Shown: in pieces, positions 39,687 through 48,007 of the stretch
Position numbering within the stretch: position 1 is the stretch's first letter
Layout: the number at the start of each line of letters is the position of its first letter
DNA from: Agrococcus jenensis
Lineage (GTDB): Bacteria; Actinomycetota; Actinomycetes; Actinomycetales; Microbacteriaceae
Direction: 5' to 3'
Length of the DNA: 64,000 nucleotides
Assembly: GCF_003752465.1 (NCBI RefSeq)
Contig: NZ_RKHJ01000001.1
Span: forward strand, 1-64,000
Translations under genes and position numbers: made by a program
The notes under the pieces: generated by a model
Databases searched by the model: none
Told to the model about the DNA's origin: nothing
The model's input: only the letters and a program-made list of their open reading frames with translations

Positions 39687-40877
39687 TCAGCCGAGCTGCC
39701 GCCACGCGCGGTGCAGGCGCTCGACGCCTTCGACGAGCGCCTCCGTCGGCTGCTCGCTGAACGACAGCCGCATCGTGCCGCGCAGGTGCGCGTCGTCGTC
39801 GACGGCGAACCACTCGCCGCGCTGGAAGAACACGCCCTCGTCCTGGGCGAGCGCGTGGAGGCGCGCGAAGTCGGCATCGCCGTGCAGCCGCGCCCACAGG
39901 AAGAAGCCGCCGCTCGGCTCCGTGATCTCGATGGCGTCGCCGAAGCGCGACTCGAGCGCCTGCTGCAGCGCTCTCGCCTTGCGCCCGTAGCCGACGCCCG
40001 CGGCCGCGAGCGCCGCCGGGTACTCCTGCCGCTGCACGATCCGCAGCACGAGCTCCTGCAGCGTGCCGCTCGTCAGCCCGTCGAGGCGGTTGCGCAGCCG
40101 CACGAACCGCTCGGCGAGCGCCTCGGGCACCACGATCCAGCCGACCCGGAGCGCGGGGCCGAGCGTCTTCGAGAAGGTGTTGACGGCGATGACGCGGTCG
40201 GAGTCGAGCTGCCTCGAGCGCACGTCGACCCCGCCGGGCTCGAAGCCGACCTCGCGATAGGGGTCGTCGAAGATGATCGTGAACCCGAAGCGGTCGGCGA
40301 GCTCGGCGAGCCGACGCGCGCGGTCGTCGGGCAGCGTGCCGCCAGAGGGGTTCTGGAAGGTCGGCACGGTGAAGAGCGCCTTGGGCCGCAGGCCGGCGAG
40401 CAGCCGCCGCTCGAGCTCGTCGACGTCGATGCCGTGCGCGTCGACCCGGATGGGCACAGGATGCGCGCCGACCAGGTCGAGCGTGCGCAGGAAGAGCGGG
40501 TACACCGGGTCGTCGACGACGATCTCGTCACCGGCGTCGAGGGTGCCGAGCACCGCGAGCGCGAGCCCGTGGGCGCCGCCGGTCGTGACGATCACGCGCT
40601 CCGCGTCGACGCCCTCGCGCTCGGCGATCCACGTACGCAGGGCGGGGATGCCCGGGGCGGGCACGTAGCGGAGCGAGGCCGCGAAGGCGTCGCCCTCGGT
40701 GAGGTCGCGAGCCGCGTCGCGGTAGAGCGCCGTGGGCAGCGCCTCGACGTCGGGGTTGCCGCCGCCGAGGTCGATGCTGCCGGGGCGGTGCTTGATGAGC
40801 GTCGCGTCGCCGAAGCCCTGGCGAGCCGGGAGCTGCTCGAGCAGCCGGCTCGCGGCGGTGCGGGTGTCAGGGACCAT
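39687..40877 (-). CDS. PLP-dependent aminotransferase, class I/II fold
   Basis: A 396-residue fold-type I aminotransferase. Landmarks: GSIDLGGGNPDVEALP near the N-terminus, TTGGAHGLALAVLG (cofactor phosphate loop), VPTFQNPSGGTLP, FDDPYREVGF, and the Schiff-base lysine in NTFSKTLGPALRVGW near residue 237, with the substrate-carboxylate Arg in MRLSFSEQP. Related to 2-aminoadipate/aromatic aminotransferases. Last gene of metQ-metN-metI-oxidase-aminotransferase; GAGGAG precedes its ATG. In this context it may aminate a 2-oxo acid such as 4-methylthio-2-oxobutyrate, which is inference. Confidence 0.88.
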   Translation of the reverse strand: MVPDTRTAASRLLEQLPARQGFGDATLIKHRPGSIDLGGGNPDVEALPTALYRDAARDLTEGDAFAASLRYVPAPGIPALRTWIAEREGVDAERVIVTTGGAHGLALAVLGTLDAGDEIVVDDPVYPLFLRTLDLVGAHPVPIRVDAHGIDVDELERRLLAGLRPKALFTVPTFQNPSGGTLPDDRARRLAELADRFGFTIIFDDPYREVGFEPGGVDVRSRQLDSDRVIAVNTFSKTLGPALRVGWIVVPEALAERFVRLRNRLDGLTSGTLQELVLRIVQRQEYPAALAAAGVGYGRKARALQQALESRFGDAIEITEPSGGFFLWARLHGDADFARLHALAQDEGVFFQRGEWFAVDDDAHLRGTMRLSFSEQPTEALVEGVERLHRAWRQLG

Positions 40878-40891
40878 GGAGGTGCTCCTCG

Positions 40892-41884
40892 TCAGTGGGG
40901 ATCGGGATGCTGCTGGGCGGGCGGGCGGGGCGGCTCGAGCCCGGCGTGCGGCTCGCCGTCGAGCCGGGCCGCGACCAGGCGCGCGAGCGCTGGAGCGAGC
41001 GTGACACCGCTGTGCGCGAGCACCACGAGGACACGCTCGTCGACCCGGTCCACGATCGGCAGCCCGTCGGCCGGCTGCGGCCGATGCGCGAAGCGCAGCT
41101 CGAGCAGGTCGTCCGCGTCGAGGCGGATGCCGTGCCGGGCCGCGATCGCGCGGAGCCGCCGCCAGACGAGGCGCTCGTCGAGCGGCAGCGCCTCGTCGGC
41201 GAGCTCCCGCTCGAGGGCGAGGGACTGCAGCACGAGCCCGTCGGCACCGTCGGGGCGGACGCTCAGCTCGTCGCCGAGCACCAGGCCGCCCGCCCACGAC
41301 CGCGGCGCTCGCACGCGGGCGATGCCTCCGAGCTGCCCGATGACGCGGGTCAGCGCGGGGACCGCGGCTGCGGCGGGGAGGCCGCCGAGCAGGGCGGCCG
41401 TGCCGACGCCGGCGGCCAGGACGATGCGCTCGCCAGTGACCGCCTCGCCGGAGTCGAGCACCGCGGCGGCGCCGGCGGCATCCGCTCGCACGCTCGCCAC
41501 GGCGGCGCCCGTGCGCACGATCCCGCTGTGCGCGAGGATGGTCGCCGCGTGCGACGCGGCGAAGGCGACGACGTCGACGACGCCGCCCTCCGCCACCTCG
41601 GTCCCCCACGCGTCCGCGGTCATCGGCGCGAACCACGGCTCGCTCGCCGCCGCGGACGACGCGGCGTGCAGGCGGATCGCCTCGCGCCGCAGCGCCGCGT
41701 GGTGCTCGGACCCCGTCGCGTGCGCGTTCGCCCAGGCGAAGCTCGCGCCGCTCGCGACCGAGCACAGCGCCGGCTCGCGCTCGAGCAGCGTAACCCGCCA
41801 GCCCGCGTCCGCCGCCTCGGCGGCGACGGCGAGCCCGAGCACGCCGCCGCCCACGACCACGAGCCGTGCGTCCCGCCCGCGCAC
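40892..41884 (-). CDS. FAD-dependent D-amino-acid oxidase-like (DAO family) protein
   Basis: A 330-residue flavoprotein. The dinucleotide motif VVVGGGVLGLAVAAEAADAGWRV is at residues 9-31, GASFAWANAH follows, and the C-terminal DAO signature RFAHRPQPADGLPIVDRVDERVLVVLAHSGVTLAPALARLV closes the FAD site. It is shorter than DadA dehydrogenases and nearer the ThiO/DAO size. The GTG start at 41884 directly abuts the metI TAG. Expected chemistry is oxidative deamination of an amine or D-amino acid. The position behind metNI suggests D-methionine as substrate, but glycine-oxidase-like activity is an alternative. Confidence 0.85.
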   Translation of the reverse strand: MRGRDARLVVVGGGVLGLAVAAEAADAGWRVTLLEREPALCSVASGASFAWANAHATGSEHHAALRREAIRLHAASSAAASEPWFAPMTADAWGTEVAEGGVVDVVAFAASHAATILAHSGIVRTGAAVASVRADAAGAAAVLDSGEAVTGERIVLAAGVGTAALLGGLPAAAAVPALTRVIGQLGGIARVRAPRSWAGGLVLGDELSVRPDGADGLVLQSLALERELADEALPLDERLVWRRLRAIAARHGIRLDADDLLELRFAHRPQPADGLPIVDRVDERVLVVLAHSGVTLAPALARLVAARLDGEPHAGLEPPRPPAQQHPDPH

Positions 41885-42550
41885 CTAGAGGAACCTGCGG
41901 GCGAGCCGGTTGCCGAGCAGCTGCACGAGCTGCACGAGGCCGATGAGCACCAGCACGATGAGCAGCATGATCGGGTAGTCGAAGCGCTGGTAGCCGTAGG
42001 TGAGCGCCAGGTTGCCGAGCCCGCCGCCGCCGACGGCGCCCGCGACCGCGGTCGCATCGATGAGGGCGACGAAGATGAAGGTGAGCGAGAGGATGAGCGG
42101 CCCGAGCGCCTCGCGCACGACGAAGCCGAACAAGATGTGGAGCGGCTTGGCGCCGACCGCCGTCGCCGCCTCGACGACGCTCGGATCGACCCCGACGAGG
42201 TTCGACTCCGCGACGCGGGCGATGCCGACGCCCGCCGCGATCGTGAGCGGCAGGATCGCGGCGGACGGCCCGATGCTCGTGCCGATGAGGGCTCGCGTCA
42301 CGGGGGTGAGCGCGATGAGCAGGATGATGAACGGGATCGGGCGCAGCGTGTTCACGACGAGGTTGAGCACGAAGTGCGCGACGCGGTGCTGCAGCAGCTG
42401 CCCGCTCCGCGTCGCGTAGAGGAAGATGCCGAGCAGCAGCCCCAGGATCGAGGCGAAGAAGAACGACGCCGTCACCATGTAGAGCGTCTCCCCCAGAGCG
42501 GTCGCGACCCGGGGCACATCGGTGTCGACATCGATGAGCGCGGTCACCAC
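41885..42550 (-). CDS. metI: Methionine ABC transporter permease
   Basis: A 221-residue MetI-type permease with five hydrophobic helices. TLRPIPFIILLIALTPVTRALIGTSIGPSAAI and the coupling loop ESNLVGVDPSVVEAATAVGAKPLHILFGFVVREALGPL are characteristic. The start is either GTG at 42550 or GTG at 42547; the latter overlaps the metN stop as GTGA. With MetN and MetQ it forms the importer. The E. coli system carries both L- and D-methionine. Confidence 0.94.
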   Translation of the reverse strand: MVTALIDVDTDVPRVATALGETLYMVTASFFFASILGLLLGIFLYATRSGQLLQHRVAHFVLNLVVNTLRPIPFIILLIALTPVTRALIGTSIGPSAAILPLTIAAGVGIARVAESNLVGVDPSVVEAATAVGAKPLHILFGFVVREALGPLILSLTFIFVALIDATAVAGAVGGGGLGNLALTYGYQRFDYPIMLLIVLVLIGLVQLVQLLGNRLARRFL

Positions 42551-43563
42551 TGCGACACCTCCGCGCGCTCCGAGAGCCCGGCGACGAACCGGTCGACGTC
42601 GGCGTCGGCGCCGTGGAGCGCGAGGCTCAGCTGCCCGTACGGGCGCCGCTTCACCCGCTCCACCCCGCCCTGGATGACGGCGAAGTCGACGCCGTGCTCG
42701 CGCGCCAGGCGGCTGAGCACCGGGTCATGCACGAGCGCGTCGTCGATCACCACCGAGATGCGGCGGCTGGCGTGCTCCACGCGCAGTGCCTGCCGGTCGG
42801 CATCCGTCAGCACCGTGCGCGCGTACGGCGCGACGAGCGCCGTCGTCTCGGCGTGCTGCGGGCGGGCCAGGATCTGGTGGATGTCGCCGCTCTCCACCAC
42901 TGCGCCGTGGCTCAGGATCGACACCCGGTCCGCGAGCCGCGCGATCACGTCCATCTCGTGGCTGACGACCACGATCGTGATGCCGAGCTCCTCGTTGATC
43001 GACCGCAGCAGCGCCACAATGTCGCTCGTCGTCTGCGGGTCGAGCGCGCTCGTCGCCTCGTCGGCGAGCAGGATCGACGGGTGGTTCGCGATCGCGCGGG
43101 CGATGCCGACGCGCTGCTTCTGGCCGCCGGACAGCTGGCGCGGCCGCGCGAAGGCCTTGCCGCCGAGGCCCACGAAGTCGAGCAGCTCGGCGACGCGGCT
43201 GCGGATCGCGTCCTGCTTCCAGCCCGCGAGACGCAGCGGCGTCGCGATGTTGTCGTAGACCGATCGCGAGCTCCACAGGCCGAACTGCTGGAACACCATC
43301 CCGATCGTGCGCCGCAGGCGCCGCAGCTCCTCGGCGCTCAGGCCGCCGACGTCGACGCCGTCGACGAGCACCTCGCCGGACGTCGGTCGCTCGAGCGCGT
43401 TGATCGTGCGCAGCAGCGTCGACTTGCCGGCGCCGGAGCGGCCGATGAGCCCGTAGATCTCACCGGCCTCCACCGACAGGTCGATGCCGTCGAGGGCGAG
43501 CGCTCCTCCCGCCTTGGCGTCGTACTGCTTCGTCACGCCGGTCAGGCGGATGCGTTCGGTCAT
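42544..43563 (-). CDS. metN: Methionine ABC transporter ATP-binding protein
   Basis: A 339-residue ATPase. Walker A GRSGAGKST (41-49), signature LSGGQKQRVGIARAIA (144-159), Walker B ILLADEATSALD (164-175) and the switch His in VVSHEMDVI. Residues from about 260 form the C-terminal NIL domain, which in MetN binds methionine and inhibits transport. Sits between metQ and metI, overlapping metI. Domain order and length match the family. Confidence 0.96.
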   Translation of the reverse strand: MTERIRLTGVTKQYDAKAGGALALDGIDLSVEAGEIYGLIGRSGAGKSTLLRTINALERPTSGEVLVDGVDVGGLSAEELRRLRRTIGMVFQQFGLWSSRSVYDNIATPLRLAGWKQDAIRSRVAELLDFVGLGGKAFARPRQLSGGQKQRVGIARAIANHPSILLADEATSALDPQTTSDIVALLRSINEELGITIVVVSHEMDVIARLADRVSILSHGAVVESGDIHQILARPQHAETTALVAPYARTVLTDADRQALRVEHASRRISVVIDDALVHDPVLSRLAREHGVDFAVIQGGVERVKRRPYGQLSLALHGADADVDRFVAGLSERAEVSQW

Positions 43564-43605
43564 GGTTCCTTCAGCCTGGCGGGGCGGTGGGCGTGCGGCG
43601 CTCCG

Positions 43606-44547
43606 CTACTGGGCGACGAGCTCCGCGAGGGCGCTGCGCAGCTCGTCCACGGGCAGCTCGACGATCGTCGCCTCGCCGCGCTTCTCCTCCTCGAGCGCCG
43701 CCTCGACGCGCGCGTCGCGGTACGTCTGCTCGAGCAGCGGCCATGCCTCGTCGTCGACGTTCTCGGGCGTCGTCGCGGCGATGAGCACGTAGGGGCTCGA
43801 CGACGGCGACGTCGCGTCCTCGAGCTGCAGCGCATCCTCGCTCGTGATCTCGAGCGCGGGATCGAAGTCGTCGACCGCGATGACCACGCCGGCGATCGAC
43901 GGGTCGGCGTAGGCCGTCTGCACGGACTCGTGAGCGATGCGCACGAGCTCGAGGTCGCGGTCGTTCGCCGTGATGTCCTCGTCGGTCGGGAAGACGCCGG
44001 CGTCGTCGGCGACCTCGATGAGGCCGGCCGACTCGAGGATGAAGAGCGCGCGAGAGAAGTTCGAGGGGTCGTCGGGCACGGCGATGCGGGCGCCGTCCGC
44101 GATGTCGTCGACGGAGGCGGCGTCCTCGGAGAAGAGCCCCCACGCGGTCACGACGGTCGAGAACAGCGGCGTGATGTCGGCGTCGTTCTCGCGGTTGAAC
44201 TGGCTGAGCCACGCGACGTGCTGGAAGACGTTCGCGTCGAGCTCGCCTGCGACCAGCGCGGTGTTCGGCAGATAGGGGTCGTCGAAGTTGACGAACTCGA
44301 TGTCGAGCCCGTTCTCGCGGCCGACCTCGACGATCGTGTCCTGGAAGTCGCTCTGCGCGGTGTCGCCGATGCGGAGCGGGATGAGCTCGTCGGCGGCCGG
44401 CGTCCCCGACTGCACGGCCACCGCGGTCGCGGCACCGCCTGCGACGACGACCGCCGCCGCGACGCCGGCGATGATGCCGAGCCTGCGGCGCGAGCCGCGC
44501 TTCGCGAGGTGCTCGTCGATCTCGGAGCGGCTGGAATCGTTCGTCAT
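43606..44547 (-). CDS. metQ: Methionine-binding protein (NLPA/MetQ family) without lipobox
   Basis: A 313-residue NLPA-type binding protein: PLRIGDTAQSDFQDTIVEVGRENGLDIEFVNFDD, LDANVFQHVAWLSQFN, and DPSNFSRALFILESAGLI with the usual ligand-site spacing. Most MetQ proteins are lipoproteins, but this one has no cysteine anywhere. Instead it has a cytoplasmic N-terminal stretch of about 22 residues (MTNDSSRSEIDEHLAKRGSR) before one hydrophobic helix, suggesting an uncleaved N-terminal anchor. GAGGAGG precedes the ATG. First gene of the five-gene operon. Confidence 0.92.
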   Translation of the reverse strand: MTNDSSRSEIDEHLAKRGSRRRLGIIAGVAAAVVVAGGAATAVAVQSGTPAADELIPLRIGDTAQSDFQDTIVEVGRENGLDIEFVNFDDPYLPNTALVAGELDANVFQHVAWLSQFNRENDADITPLFSTVVTAWGLFSEDAASVDDIADGARIAVPDDPSNFSRALFILESAGLIEVADDAGVFPTDEDITANDRDLELVRIAHESVQTAYADPSIAGVVIAVDDFDPALEITSEDALQLEDATSPSSSPYVLIAATTPENVDDEAWPLLEQTYRDARVEAALEEEKRGEATIVELPVDELRSALAELVAQ

Positions 44548-44592
44548 GGGTCCTCCTCGGGCAGGGCGCGAGCGGCGCCGGGGTCTGCCATC

Positions 44593-44621
44593 ACGCTAGG
44601 CACTGGCGGCCACAACGTCAC
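44593..44621 (-). promoter_or_regulatory. Likely promoter of the metQ operon
   Basis: On the minus strand, GTGACG (44621-44616) and TAGCGT (44598-44593) are separated by 17 bases, giving a plausible -35/-10 pair about 45 bases before the metQ start. The -35 hexamer is also one half-site of the repeat array at 44616-44644. Confidence 0.5.
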
Positions 44622-44644
44622 ATGAGGGTGACGCAGGGCGTCAC
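44616..44644. promoter_or_regulatory. Array of three alternating GTGACG half-sites (putative operator)
   Basis: CGTCAC (44616-44621), GTGACG (44628-44633) and CGTCAC (44639-44644) alternate in orientation with 6- and 5-base spacers, so centres are 12 and 11 bases apart, on nearly the same helix face. The array overlaps the metQ -35. It fits binding of a dimeric repressor or activator that senses methionine or sulfur supply; the regulator is not identified. Confidence 0.55.
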
Positions 44645-44664
44645 AATCGCGCCGCGGCGCCGGC

Positions 44665-46431
44665 TCAGAGCGGCCGCTTGAGCCCGACGTGGCTCTCGCC
44701 GTACCCGAGCCGGGCGTAGAAGGCGCGCGCCCGCTCGCGGGCGCGGTCGGTGGTGAGCTGGGCGAGCGCTGCACCGCGGGCCCGGCCGTGCTCATGCGCC
44801 CACTCGAGCATCGCCGACCCGAGGCCGCTCGAGCGCTCGTGCGCAGCCACGCGCACGCCCTCGATCTGCAGCCGGGTGCTGCCACCGCGCGAGAGCCCCG
44901 GGATGATCGAGAGCTGCATCGTGCCGACGACCCGCTCGGCCTCGTCGACGACCACGGCGAGGTAGTGGGTCGAGTCCCGGGTGACGGCATCGAAGGCCGA
45001 CTCGTAGCCCGCGAGCTCCGCGACCTCGCGCTCGCGCCCCAGCTCGTCGTCGGACAGCAGCGCGACGAGCACCGGTACGTCGTCACGGGCGGCCCTGCGC
45101 ACGCGGAAGCGCCGGTCGCCGATGGTCAGCCGCCCGCCGACCGACGTCCGTGCCTCGGTCCGCAGCCGGGCCACGAGCGCGTCGAGCCACGCGCCGACGC
45201 TCGCACGCGCCTCCTCCGTGTCGGGGTAGCGGCAGCGCAGGTGCAGTCCCGCCTCGTCGAGGATGAACCACAGCATGACGCCGTCGGTGCGGATGGAGGC
45301 GCCCACGTACTGCGCCTGCAGCCCGGCCGCGTCGATGCGCACCGGCAGCCGCCGGAGGTCGAGCCACGAGATCGCGAACATGCCCGGGGCCTCCGGCATG
45401 CCGCCCCACGGCCGCAGCACGTCCTCGAGCGGCCACGAGCCGAGCTGCACGGCCTCCTTGACGGCCGCCGCGCTCGCGCGCGCATCCGCATCCGCCGACT
45501 CGAGCACCGAGTTCGTGATGAACCAGCCCGCGGCGTCGTGCCACTGCGCGTCGTAGCGGCTGTGCACGGGGAAGACGGCGCGCAGCGGCGTGCCGGCCAG
45601 CTCGTGCGTCACCGCGGTCATCGCCGAGACCACGAGCGCGAGCGTCGAGACGCCGCCGTCGCGGGCCTGCGTCGAGAACGCGGCGCTGTCGTCGACGTCG
45701 AGCACGTCGCGCACCTCGACCCGCTCGGACTCCGGCGACTCCGCCGTGCCGAGCGGCAGCGGGAATCGCGGCATCACGCCGCCGCTCGCCTCGAGCACCT
45801 CCGCCCAGCGCCGGCGCAGCGCATCCGGGGCACCGTCGCGCTCCCGCAGCTCGCGCGTGTGGTCGGCGAAGGCCGGCGCGGGCGGCAGCAGCGGCACGCG
45901 GCCCTCGCGCACCTCGCCGAGCGCCGTGAGCAGGTCGCGAGCGAGCACGAGCATCGACCAGAGGTCGACGTGCGCGTGATCGGCGGCGAGCACGACCGTC
46001 GGGCCCTCGGCGGACTCGAGCACGCAGAGCCGGTGCGACGGGGCGCGATACGGCGAGCAGGCGTCGTCGAGCACGTCGCGCAGCGCATCGTTCACGGCTT
46101 GCCCCGATGCGATCGGATGCTCGACCCAGGCGCCCGGGCGCACGTCGACCTCGTGGAGCCGCGGTCCGTCGTCGCCCGGCGTGAACGCGGTGCGCAGGGT
46201 GGCGTGCCGCGCGATGACCGCCATCCACGCGGCCTCGAGGTCGTCGAGCGCGACCGGCTCGCGCATCCGGAAGGACAGCGCCATCCAGGAGCCGGCGCGC
46301 TCCCCGGCGCCCACGTGGCGGCGCTGGTCGAACGACACCGGCAGCTCGACGTCGGTCGGCGTCGCGGCCACGTCGAAGCCGTGCAGCCGACCGAAGGGCA
46401 GCCGCAGGTGCGCCACGTTGGTCAGCCGCAT
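44665..46431 (-). CDS. Condensation-domain / GNAT acetyltransferase fusion protein
   Basis: A 588-residue two-domain protein. Residues about 30-420 look like a non-ribosomal-peptide condensation/PapA-type acyltransferase: LPVSFDQRRHVGAG, RHATLRTAFTPG, the active-site motif AADHAHVDLWS (His152 and Asp156 retained, the first His of HHxxxD replaced by Asp), and FPVHSRYDAQWHDAAGWFITN. Residues about 440-588 are a GNAT domain with LQIEGVRVAAHERSSGLGSAMLEWAH. No carrier-protein gene is nearby. Probably transfers acyl groups to a small molecule; substrates unknown. The start at 46431 fits a leaderless promoter. Confidence 0.82.
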   Translation of the reverse strand: MRLTNVAHLRLPFGRLHGFDVAATPTDVELPVSFDQRRHVGAGERAGSWMALSFRMREPVALDDLEAAWMAVIARHATLRTAFTPGDDGPRLHEVDVRPGAWVEHPIASGQAVNDALRDVLDDACSPYRAPSHRLCVLESAEGPTVVLAADHAHVDLWSMLVLARDLLTALGEVREGRVPLLPPAPAFADHTRELRERDGAPDALRRRWAEVLEASGGVMPRFPLPLGTAESPESERVEVRDVLDVDDSAAFSTQARDGGVSTLALVVSAMTAVTHELAGTPLRAVFPVHSRYDAQWHDAAGWFITNSVLESADADARASAAAVKEAVQLGSWPLEDVLRPWGGMPEAPGMFAISWLDLRRLPVRIDAAGLQAQYVGASIRTDGVMLWFILDEAGLHLRCRYPDTEEARASVGAWLDALVARLRTEARTSVGGRLTIGDRRFRVRRAARDDVPVLVALLSDDELGREREVAELAGYESAFDAVTRDSTHYLAVVVDEAERVVGTMQLSIIPGLSRGGSTRLQIEGVRVAAHERSSGLGSAMLEWAHEHGRARGAALAQLTTDRARERARAFYARLGYGESHVGLKRPL

Positions 46432-46437
46432 GCGGGT

Positions 46438-46443
46438 AGCCTA
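46438..46443 (-). promoter_or_regulatory. Probable -10 element TAGGCT of a leaderless gene
   Basis: Minus-strand TAGGCT, six bases (ACCCGC), then ATG at 46431. It lies in the short divergent gap before the hydrolase start at 46478. Confidence 0.5.
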
Positions 46444-46477
46444 CGGAGCCCCTGCTGTCTGCGACCCAGGAGCCGCC

Positions 46478-47257
46478 GTGCCGACCTTCACCGTTCCGGA
46501 CGCCGAGCTCGACGTCGAGCTGAGCGACGAGGGCGGTCGACCGGTGGTGCAGCTGCACGGCCTGACGTCGAGCCGCCTCCGCGACCGGGTGCTGCACCTC
46601 GACCTGGGTCGCGGCCTCAGCGGCACGCGGCTGCTGCGCTACGACGCGCGCGGTCACGGCCGCTCGACCGGGCGCGCGGTGCCGGACGACTACCGCTGGT
46701 CGGTGCTCGCCGACGACCTGCTGCGCCTCCTGGACGCGTGGTTCCCCGGCGAGCGCGTCCACGGCGTCGGGCCCTCGATGGGCACGGCGACCCTGCTGCA
46801 CGCCGCGGTGCGCGAACCGGATCGGTTCAGCGGGCTGACGCTCATGGTGCCCGCGACCGCGTGGGAGACGCGGGTCCCGCGCGCGGACGAGTACCGGCGG
46901 GCCGCCGCGTTCGTCGAGCAGCACGGGCTCGCCCGGTTCGTCGCCGCTGAACGGGGCGCAGCACCGCCGCCCGCGAACGCCGGCGCACCGCCCACGGAGC
47001 CGGAGGTGGCGGAGGCGCTGCTCCCCTCCGTGCTGCGGGGCGCGGCGCTCAGCGACCTCCCGAGCCCCGAGTCGCTCGCGGCCCTCGGCATGCCGACCAC
47101 GATCCTGGCGTGGACCGACGACCCGGCACATCCGCTCTCGACCGCCGAGCGGCTCGTGCAGCTGCTGCCCGATGCGACGCTGCGCGTGGCGTCGACGCCG
47201 GCCGAGCTGGCCCGCTGGCCGCAGGTGCTGCTCGAGGACGTCGCACGCAGGTCGTAG
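46478..47257 (+). CDS. Alpha/beta hydrolase
   Basis: A 259-residue alpha/beta-fold hydrolase starting at a GTG (46478) behind AGGAGCC. VVQLHGLTSSRLRDR carries the oxyanion-hole HG, YDARGHGRSTG is the conserved strand 4 loop, and VHGVGPSMGTATLLHA holds the nucleophile serine (GxSxG variant GPSMG). The acid and terminal His regions are less distinct, near TDDPAHPLSTAE. The substrate is unknown. Divergent from the condensation/GNAT fusion gene. Confidence 0.87.
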   Translation: MPTFTVPDAELDVELSDEGGRPVVQLHGLTSSRLRDRVLHLDLGRGLSGTRLLRYDARGHGRSTGRAVPDDYRWSVLADDLLRLLDAWFPGERVHGVGPSMGTATLLHAAVREPDRFSGLTLMVPATAWETRVPRADEYRRAAAFVEQHGLARFVAAERGAAPPPANAGAPPTEPEVAEALLPSVLRGAALSDLPSPESLAALGMPTTILAWTDDPAHPLSTAERLVQLLPDATLRVASTPAELARWPQVLLEDVARRS

Positions 47258-47325
47258 CGCGCGCATCCTGGCCATCGACGCGCGCTCGCGCGACCGCCAT
47301 GATGCGAGGGGGCGAGGAGGCGCGG

Positions 47326-47931
47326 ATGGGCGATGCGGCGGGCACGGTCTCGTGCGACGTGGGGATCTCGGCCGACGGCTTCGTCGCCGGCCCCGGCCAG
47401 ACGCTGGAGGAGCCGCTCGGGCGCGGCGCCGAGGCGCTGCACCGGTGGATGTTCGAGACCGAGGAGGAGAACGCCGCCGAGATCGCGGCGATCCTCGGCC
47501 ACGGCGCCTACATCATGGGCCGCAACATGTTCGGACCGGTGCGCGGCGAGTGGGACGAGCCGTGGCGCGGCTGGTGGGGCGATGAGCCGCCCTACCGCGC
47601 ACCCGTCTTCGTGCTCACCCACCACCCGCACGAGCCGATCGAGATGGAGGGCGGCACCACCTTCCACTTCGTGACCGACGGCCCCGAGGCGGCGCTGGCG
47701 CGAGCGCGCGAGGCGGCCGGGGACCGCACCATCTCGGTGGCGGGCGGCGCGAGCACGATCGACCAGTTCCTCGCCGCGGGGCTCCTCGACGAGCTGCGGC
47801 TGCACATCGCGCCGATCGTGCTGGGCGCGGGTGAGCGGCTGTTCGCCGCCTCCGGGCCGGTCGAGCTGCAGCCCGTCGCGTCGCGCACCGCCTCGCTCGT
47901 CACGCACGTCACCTATCGGTTGGAGCGATAG
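47326..47931 (+). CDS. Dihydrofolate reductase / RibD C-terminal domain family protein
   Basis: A 201-residue protein of the RibD_C/DHFR-like fold. VSCDVGISADGFVAGPGQ at the N-terminus, GAYIMGRNMFGPVRGEW in the middle, and ISVAGGASTIDQFLAAGLLDELRLHIAPIVLGAGERLF near the C-terminus match the actinobacterial 'dihydrofolate reductase family' group, which reduce unidentified substrates with NAD(P)H. The ATG at 47326 follows GAGGAGG. A 17-base tandem duplication runs through the last codons and the stop. Confidence 0.88.
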   Translation: MGDAAGTVSCDVGISADGFVAGPGQTLEEPLGRGAEALHRWMFETEEENAAEIAAILGHGAYIMGRNMFGPVRGEWDEPWRGWWGDEPPYRAPVFVLTHHPHEPIEMEGGTTFHFVTDGPEAALARAREAAGDRTISVAGGASTIDQFLAAGLLDELRLHIAPIVLGAGERLFAASGPVELQPVASRTASLVTHVTYRLER

Positions 47932-47947
47932 GTCGGTTGGAGCGATA
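47916..47947. repeat. Tandem duplication across a stop codon
   Basis: The 15-base unit tcggttggagcgata occurs at 47916-47930 and 47933-47947, period 17. The first copy holds the last codons (…RLER) and stop of the DHFR-family gene. A third decayed unit (gggtcgagcgacgg) follows. Confidence 0.75.
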
Positions 47948-48007
47948 CGCCGGGTCGAGCGACGGGGTCGGCCGGCGAGCTGACGCCGCGGCCGCCCCAC
48001 GCTCGCG

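Noticed and set aside
44548..44664. SAM riboswitch upstream of metQ
   Set aside because: The gap is short and shows alternating DNA half-sites and a promoter but none of the SAM-aptamer conserved pieces.
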